Both the position numbers and the translations under genes were made by a program. A stretch of 64,000 bases of DNA from Allacma fusca (taxonomy: Eukaryota; Arthropoda; Collembola; Symphypleona; Sminthuridae): the NCBI GenBank assembly GCA_947179485.1, contig OX359247.1, positions 1,641,060 through 1,705,059 on the forward strand. The letters are read 5' to 3'. Below are positions 54,001 to 63,000 of this stretch, piece by piece. The notes below the pieces were generated by a model that saw only the letters and a program-made list of their open reading frames with translations, was not told the origin of the DNA and did no database searches. How positions within the stretch are numbered: the first letter of the stretch is position 1; each line of letters opens with the position of its first letter.

Positions 54001-57000
54001 GAATTGATTTTACAAACTGTGAGTAGTGTATGGGAATATTTGTAAAATGTTATATCCATGCTCAATTATATACATATCTATCTATATACTCACAGTATGT
54101 AAGAAAGGGCTGGAGTAGATAAACTGAAAACCAAAGGGGAGTTCCACAATCAGGGCAACGTCCCTTAAATTTACAAAATGCTAAGTAAACACTTGGGAAT
54201 TATGAAGGTCCATCCATATCAAGGAGAAACGTCACTACTGAAGTCTGTTTGACTTGGAGCAGATGTATGTATACATATGTAAATGCATCTATTATTTAAA
54301 TTGTCGTGTGCAGCTACACAACATAAGTTAGAGGGGCTTCAATGCAACTGGAGCAGAGGGAGAAGTAGCCTAAAACTTTTACCAGTGTTTACTCACTATG
54401 TTGTGGAACTCCTGTCAAAATCCGTCATTTCATTTAAATCTTGTCACACTATCTTACAATAGTAGTCAATTCACACTATACTAATATCCCTGTATTTTAT
54501 AAAATGAGACTTCCAGAGCTATGTACAAGCTTCTATCCCCCTCCAAACTCAGCTTTAGGAGCTAATCAGCCTCAATTGGCAGATTCGGACTGGGAATTTA
54601 AATAGTAGTTCATCCAAAGCCAATAGAATTATTTGAGCGAGCCAATCATTTTTGAAGCCCACAGAGAAATGAAAATAATTCCAGGATCCAAAAACGATCC
54701 GGAATTTCAAAATGGAATTTTCACAGTTTGAAAATCCAGTTTTGAAAGAGAAAATAAACTTGGGTTGTGTTCATGACACTTTTGTATTCTGTGGAAGTTC
54801 GCATTCCGTAGATACACCTCTCATGGAACCTAACTCCCGCTACAAAACTTATTTCTGATAATATGAATACAAATGGCCTGAGCACTTACAAAAATATGAA
54901 CCAAGTTCCATAGAAACTAATGTAGAGAGTAGCAGGGCTCTACATTTAATGGGATTTTTTGTGTAGAGTATGGATACAAAAATTACATTGAAGCAACACG
55001 AGAAATTTCAATACAAAAATGATTCACTTTTATCGACTAGAATATATGTAATTCAAGTGTACATTGATTTCTCACTTTGACTTCAATATTATTTGGTCAA
55101 TAAAAAAAATTAGTTTTCCTTACAACTATTCCAGAGGTTGACAACTTTTTCATAATTTGGGGGGCTATAGATATTTATATGCCAAAGCAAAAATTCAGGT
55201 AGAGATAATATTTAAAAAGAACAATTTAAAAAACAGTCTCCCTCGAATTATGGATCCAATGTAGTGAAGCAATTTCGTGGTTACCAACAGTTAGGTAATA
55301 CTGTGGATAAAATGTCTTTGTAAGAAAATTCTCTGGGAATAATCTTCACTCGGCAGTAAATTCTAAAAGGACTGACAGCTTTTCCGGAGTCAGTACACTT
55401 ACATAGAAATAAATAGGATTCTTCATAAGGTCTCCCACGCTCCTGCTGTTTCATGTAAGTCTCCAATGTATTTACCTTATTGTTAGAACTTTTCAATTTC
55501 TTCTACCAGGAATTTCATAACATTTCATTATTTCATGGACTCAAAGTTGAAACTTCCTACATCTATGTATGTTTACATTACTGGAGGGAAGTGCAAGGTA
55601 ATAACAAATGTTTGGAGTTCTATTTCATGGAAGTGTGCCAACGACGGAGGGGATTCTACTAGACATCACATTTGCATTTTCTATTACAAACCGGGGCCAA
55701 ATCAATACATCAAATATTTCTTTTGTCCTTGAATTTAGTTTCGTAGGTTATTTTCCATTATATTCTTATAATTTTTAAGGCATATATGTAATTATGTACC
55801 CTTATGTAAGACTCTCCAACCCTAATTTTAAAGAAAAGGGAGGGACAAGACGTAGTTTGTCCCTCCTAGCCAATTTGATATGGGGATTTAGTAGCTGGAC
55901 TTGATTACCCTTTAACCATGAGAATAGTGAGGTGAGGACCATCGTAGCTATGGTTTATTCATTGCACAGATATTTTTGATTTGATCATGCAATTAATTAA
56001 CTCAGTCCTATGTTCAGATGTTCAGTGGCTGTAAAGCAGTGAGAGCATATTGGTTGTGTTGAAGCTCCACTATTGATGACTTGTTTCACTTTTAGATAGA
56101 ATATAATTAGAATACATAACTTCCAGACTCCTTAGGTTCTGAACTTCTGAGGGGCTCGATGCTCTACATTATAGCAAGAGGAGAGTACCAAATTTCCTTA
56201 TCATTATTTGAACGCTGGCTAACTTGTTATTTTCAGACTTGACTAACACTGTGGCTTGTTAATCTACAGTCCCGTGCAAGAGCGGTCCTCAAATTACAGA
56301 ATGCTCTGACGCTTTCATAATCTGATAACAGTGCTGGCAGGATTTGATTTAATGTTCGCAGAGCTTGTCTTCATCTCTAGTCTTGGGACCGTACCATTGT
56401 CCTGTTGGGAGTGCCGTGGGCTATCAACTTGTGAGTAATCATCCTTTTAGTTAGTGTAAAAGTTGATTAATTAGAGTCGCTGTGTTCCCATTAAAGCATT
56501 TCCCTTTTTTCCCACCTTTTCCAAGGATTAAATCAAGCTCTGGAAATTCACTTGGCAGTACGCACAATGTGTACGAAAAAGTTAAAGTTCACAGTGTGAA
56601 CTTCACACAATCCGCATACGCATTTCCTAAGAGTAACACTCACAGCTTACAATAAGCTGAAAGGGGTTGAATATTTCCTGGACCTCCAATAACTCATACA
56701 CATTGAGGATTTAAAATCTGTACTCAAAAGGTAGTCTTATTTCTCTAAAAAAAAGGAAACCGCTCTTGTGTAGGATGTCGAAGAAAACTTCATGCGTTAA
56801 CTCTGCATCCGGCATAAATGGACTCATAAAAAAGCTTTCTCTAAAACAGCCTTCGTATAGTTCCAATGAGGACAAGGCAATAGAAAAGGGGAGGGTTGGA
56901 GTTTAAAAATGATAAAAGTAAATTTTTTGAACAAAGTTAACTTTCGCAATGATAATGCTAGAAGATCTCTCACTTTGTGGATATCTATATCTTGTAATAA

Positions 57001-60000
57001 ATCCAAGCACACATTATTCTGTTCTCTCAAGTCCTCCTTATGGAATGACTAAGGTTACTATTTTTCTAACAATCTGAAAAGAAACCAGAGGCAGAAAAGA
57101 GGCATCCCTGGCATTCGATGTCTCACAGAGCAGTACTCTACTGTCTCTTTGAGAAATTCCTCCCATGCATGTCCAACACTTTGAGAGTCAAAGACGAAAT
57201 CCCATGCGCTCACATGAAATGACACTAACTTCGACAACTCGAGTGTTTGTCACTGAGAATTCTTTCCCAGAATTCGTATCAATTGTGTCGGGCCTATCTT
57301 TCAAGCATGGTTAGTATGCCATTGTTTCAAATACTTTTAATACCATTACAAACCTAACGCATACATATGTATATAGATACATTTTGTAAGGACACTTGCT
57401 AAGGAGTGTGCAGCGACCACTTCTGAAATGATACGTGATTGTGTTAATGGAACAAGGGAGATGATGACACTCTGTGAAATAGTACTAGAAGATGCCATGG
57501 AGTCTAACTTGCCAAAATGACACGCCATGGAATCAAGAACACTGGAATGAAATTATTAGCAAAGTTTCATCCAACAAATTCCCATCCTCATTTCACGCCT
57601 CCCTACTTCTTTGTCAACTTGCATCAATTTTTCCCTCCTTACACACACACACACTTCTCAAGGGATGTGAGCAGTATTGGAGAAAACATGTGAAAAAAGT
57701 TATTTCAATTTCATCTTCATGCACAACAACCTCAAAATCCATATGCATTGTAATATTGAATAATGACGAGAAAAAAAAACTTTTTATAAGTACGTTAGAC
57801 ACACGCTTCTGGATAATTTGAGTCCTCCCAGTGCTGTGTCTCATCCGTCATGAGGAGATCTCTCCAGTTCAATACTATTGCACGTTTTTGATTGGGAAGA
57901 TGTGAAATGCTCGTGCCTTCGCATCTCCACACGTTCCTCTCATTGTCAGGAGTGGAGTGAGACTAAATAAATAACCAAGTGGGGTATTTATGCATGAACG
58001 TACGTATGTGTATGTATGTGTGTACATATGTATGCATTCCTGTACGTACGTACTGTATGTATGCATGCATGCAAGTATGCTTGATTGTACATAAGGAGGG
58101 ATACAATTCTGAGACTCTGTAGGAAACTCCAACGCACTGCGGCTACTTTCGTAAATACGTGTGCGAAAACTTTTATCCTGAGAGCCCTCAAAATTAATTC
58201 TTCATTCGCTCTTTCTCCAAAAGAACCGCCCTTTAATTCCAGCTTTGGTATTGTTTCTACCTTTCCCACACCTTTATGCACAGAAAGAGAGAGAGAGAGA
58301 GAGAGAGAGAAGTGTTCTCTGGTTCTAACGTCATTTGCCACACTACTCTTAAAACCATGAGTGAAACTAATTTCAACAAATCTCTCTCTCTCTCTTTTGG
58401 AGGGATTGCCACTAGCAGTCAGGTGGGTGAGCGTTGATAAATATAATTATAGGAGATACATCTAAGCGCCTATAGACGCATAATTAAGGGGATATATAAT
58501 TACATTTATACATATAGAGTATGAGCAAATCAGCTACTCAATTCAAATATGTACATTGTACTTGTGCAAATGTTTGTATTTGCAAATGTACAAATACCTT
58601 CATCCCCTCGCACTTTTACTGATCAGCACGAGGCTGATTTAGATGAAGATGGGAAAACCAGAGACAATTTTATGAGGGAATGACACATGGCCCGACTACT
58701 GTACGAGATCGATAAAACTCAAGTGCAAATCCGTCAACTTAAAGAATCTCATCTGCAGTGTCAGAGGAACCTCCTCACTATGCACCTTGTTTGCGAGGAA
58801 AGACTGAATAAAATTTTCATTTGCATCAAGTATCCTCTTCTATGTTGACTCAACCAGAAACAATCTTCCCGCCCGTCGTCACTGGGACCACTCAACTATG
58901 GAAGGCTGACCTTTGAAATTGTAATGAGGCGAGACCGGGAGTGAGATAGTGGAATGAGTGTGACCTGTAATTTAGAAGCTGTAATCCATACTCCTTTCTT
59001 GGTAGTGTCTCTCCTTTATATTCTATTATATGGGTATGCATAGAGACTATATAGTATAATTATATCTATACGTAATTAATTATATGCAGATACTTTCCAA
59101 AAATCCTTCTTAATATGGTTCTACAAAAAGATGGGTGTAAACGAATAAAAAAAAGTATACTTGAAAGGAACCACTACAATAAACTTCATCCCTACATCTA
59201 CAACCTTTTTGACGTTAAGCTCCTTTGAAATTGTTGCCCGACCGTTTTAATTATTCCAGAGTGCTCCCTTAAAATGTTGATCAGAGGATCTTCCCAGAAC
59301 CATGTGATTATCCCAAGTTACTTCTGACCCCCCTAAAATTCCCCAAAGTATTAAACGTCTATTGCTAAATAAAGCTGGAGTGCTCTTAAGTCCCTCATAT
59401 CCGAAAATGTGATTTACATCAATTAGGGAAAAAATAAATTGGGTGAGGCTCCACATGTGTGTAAGGATGCATGTATGTACATATGTACCTGCCTCTGTGT
59501 GTGCACTAATCATTGGTTTAATAGGGGCTTTTAAAAGTAGACAGTCACACGTATCGTTAACGATCGTTCAAAGTGTATTTATAGGAATGGTTTGATCTCC
59601 TCTAATATGACAATCCTCTTGTAGAGAACGACCCATGTAGATACTAGATACATAGAGACGTATGTATCAAAATTCCAATCACAACACCGACAATGTCTCC
59701 CTTTTACCAGCATCATTACCGACCTTCCAAAGATACGCGTCATTGACTGATACCTTTGGAGTAGGGCCTGGCAGAGTCAACTATAAATGAGAATTTTCAT
59801 CTTGTGTGTTAGAACCCGATGCTTGAGACTCTGCTGACACTGTCAAATATATTTCTCACAAGAGATTCAGTTCTCAGACACGTTTTCTTTAATCAATGGC
59901 TTTGACGCATCCTCGACAGTCTGGAACCGTTCAAAGTGTTTACGGCTAATTGCTGGTTCAAGTTGGGGAAAAAACAATCCGGTATTCTCACCTGAAGGGA

Positions 60001-63000
60001 TCTCCTTAAATTTCCTTCGTTATCAGGGACAGGATAAATGATTCAATGAAAATGTGTGAGAAAAGGTCGGGAATGTTCAAATTATTGATGTAATTCATGG
60101 AGGAAATATTATGAAGAGGATTTCTTGCATATACGTCATCCAACCAAAGAACTGATTAAAATATCTTCGAAAAAGGATGAGTATCGTAATGTGATCTCTC
60201 CCATCCCCCCAGAGCGTGACCAGTCTGAGAATCCCAAAATAGACTGGAAGCTTTCCACGGATGTGAGCCCTGACCCATGCCGGAAATCATATTAAAGAGG
60301 AAACTGTAGGAGTTAGTTGTAAGTGGACGATACCATGGTGTTTCATCATCGGACTCCTTTTCAATTTCTTTTGAGCAAATACGTGACTCTGACACTCCTT
60401 ACAAGGAGTTGAGGTGGAGTGTACAAAGGCGTACTCAAGGCCCCGACATGCTTTAAATTTACCAAGTTTCCTGTCGAGACCAAACCACGGTCGCTCCTTT
60501 CAAATTTCAGGAACAAACCATGGAAGTTTCTTGAAAAATAGGAACCCTGGATTGGGAAGCGGACAAATCGATACACATAAGGTGGGGGACATTCTTCTTC
60601 CATGCATATTACTCTGCTCTTCCTACTGGCTCTCCTGTCTATTCTAAATTGAAAGAAAGGCAAGTTTGAGCTCTTTTGAAGTACTACTTCCGTACGTGCA
60701 TCAGGTTGGGAAGTGAAAAGTCTTTTCGGAAAAAGCAACTAATAACTGTAAATTGTCAAACTCTATTGGATGAGTGTAGAGCAACTTCAAAGATTTGTTC
60801 GCGTTAGGGGTTATTACTCATTTGAAGTAAAATACTGTGGTTCCATTGGATCCGGATAATGAAGAATGCATTCCCATTGTATCATATCCCAGAGTAGGGA
60901 AAATTCTAATGTTTTTCTATTCCTGACACATATGTATAATTACCTATGACCTAGTGACTTATACACACACTCTCAAAGCGTAGTTGAAATTTTAATGGAG
61001 TTTTCAATAGTTCAAGGTCAAGTACGGCTTCAGGAGCTGAACTAATCCGTAACATTTTGCACATATGTGCATACGTGTGCATGTACGAATTACATTTGTG
61101 AATTAGGTCTAATTGAGTACTCACGTAAATTATAGATGAGCACAAAATACATATTCACCAAATTTCCGTATCTACATCTAGATATATAGTTGTATTCGAA
61201 TTCCCCTAACATTAAGAATTATAACTTTTCAGAATCATATAATGCCGGTGTTTCCTTATGCTTGTGGATGAATGACATCCTCAATCACAATTGTATCAAC
61301 TCCACGTGAACACATCATTAATATCCGGTGAATAACATTCTATGTATGTAGTAGGTTGCTTAGCGCTGGAAGGTACTATTTCAATACGTTCATGAGCACA
61401 TTCTGCAATTCTAATCACTTTGGTTGAAGCACTGGATTTTGATCCTAAATGCCCTGATTCTGATGATACACTTCAAAAGATGCAAGGGAAAGTTTCAGTG
61501 TAAAATTAAACAGCGCCAAAAGGTCTAGTATTTTTCATTTCATTGCCGCCTGAGTGCACGAAACAAACTAAAGCTAAAGATTAAATAAAATAGTTCCGTC
61601 ATTCATTGATGCATCCTAGTCATTAATTTTCCTTTGAGTCACATTTCACTTCCCTTTACTTATACCCTATATCCATAATGTTACTTTTACTATTCTGAAG
61701 TTATGTATAATTCATAATGGGAATTTCCGGAGCCTTAACCCCCGCACTTGAGGTTCAAAACAAGTTTGTAACCATACATTTGGTCAATTAGATTTGAGGA
61801 TGACACGAGTATGTTATTTTAAAGGATAATATGTACAATATAATTATACAAATGTAGATAGATGAGTGTACTATGTATGTATATGTTCCAGCCAGGAATT
61901 GACACAAGGATTTACCTGTTGCTGCTGCTCCAATGAATAATTTATTTTGTCTAATTTGAGATATCCGACCTTCTAATGAGATTCGTCCTGTGATTCCCAG
62001 TCCTCCGGGGACTGATTTAACAATGATATCATAACTGTATTGAGTAATATATGATGAATTCAGAATTTAATTTCGTCCTCACACTCTTCTTAATTAGTGT
62101 CAAACCGGTGGGATAATCTCTCAAATCCGACAGGTTTAATGAAGCCAGGATTCTATGAGAACTTTTCATTAACTCAAAGGACAGGAATTCTCAAGTAGTC
62201 CCAAAGTGGCTCTTTGGGTATCTAGATATATCAATCCTTCAAAAGTCCTGAGACCGGATGGATCAAATTAGCAGATCTCGAGCTCTCAATTCAAGTGATC
62301 CATATGATCAATATGAGATCAGAACCTACAACCTACACAAAAATTACAGTTGAAATTCATTCCCAATCCCTCTTCAATAATTCTCCCTTCCTGTGAGAGT
62401 AGGGGATAAAAAGGTAATTTGGTCGCAATGCAACACAAATGTTCATCATCAAATGCACAAGTCCTAGGTCTACATCTCAAATATGTGAAACCCACACATG
62501 CATCATTATGTATTACTACCACACTTGAGGAATTATATCATGGGGATATTAGCTTAGCACAAGAGTCTCATCAATAAACTATGAGAATTCAATCTTTTTC
62601 GAGGAGTCGGGCGTCCTACTAATAAAATCAAATTATCTCCAACTGTAATAATTAGGTATGCACGCCGATGAAAAAAAAACTAATAATCGTGGAAGAAGTG
62701 GAACTTTCATCAAATCAAATTATTTCATACATTGGAGTTCTTGCAAACGTATCTCATTTGCAGGATTAATATTGTACCCGTCATAGTCATGTAAGCGTCA
62801 GAGCAAACCTCCAATGACATTTCCGGTAGCCCTGAATCTCTCAAGAGGGCATTTACCCAACATGTGCCTTACATACATATCTACAGTAGCTCAGCCCTGT
62901 GAAGATGAAAATAACACAGAAGATGACCTTATGCCAGATGCAATGTAAGACAAAATTTTTAGAGGACTTACGGTCAAGGAAGTAGTCAAACTGAACTTGG

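Larger units (their letters stand above)
46384..62971 (-). other. Alk intron 1 (16.6 kb)
   Basis: First coding intron. It contains the hAT-like element (47594-48452), a related inverted-repeat hairpin (51970-52057), a palindromic AGTTCA pair (56586-56602), TATG/TACA-rich simple sequence (58000-58080), (GA)n at about 58286-58310 and a broken plus-strand coding fragment (58570-58845). Remaining sequence is AT-rich with no supported gene. Confidence 0.7.

Noticed and set aside
55132..55175. Sequence resembling an hAT terminal repeat (CAGAGGTTGACAACTTTTTC)
   Set aside because: No matching opposite terminus or target-site duplication could be found nearby.
60361..60738. 125-codon minus-strand open frame in Alk intron 1
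   Set aside because: No domain, no acceptor/donor pair in phase 1, base composition like the intron.
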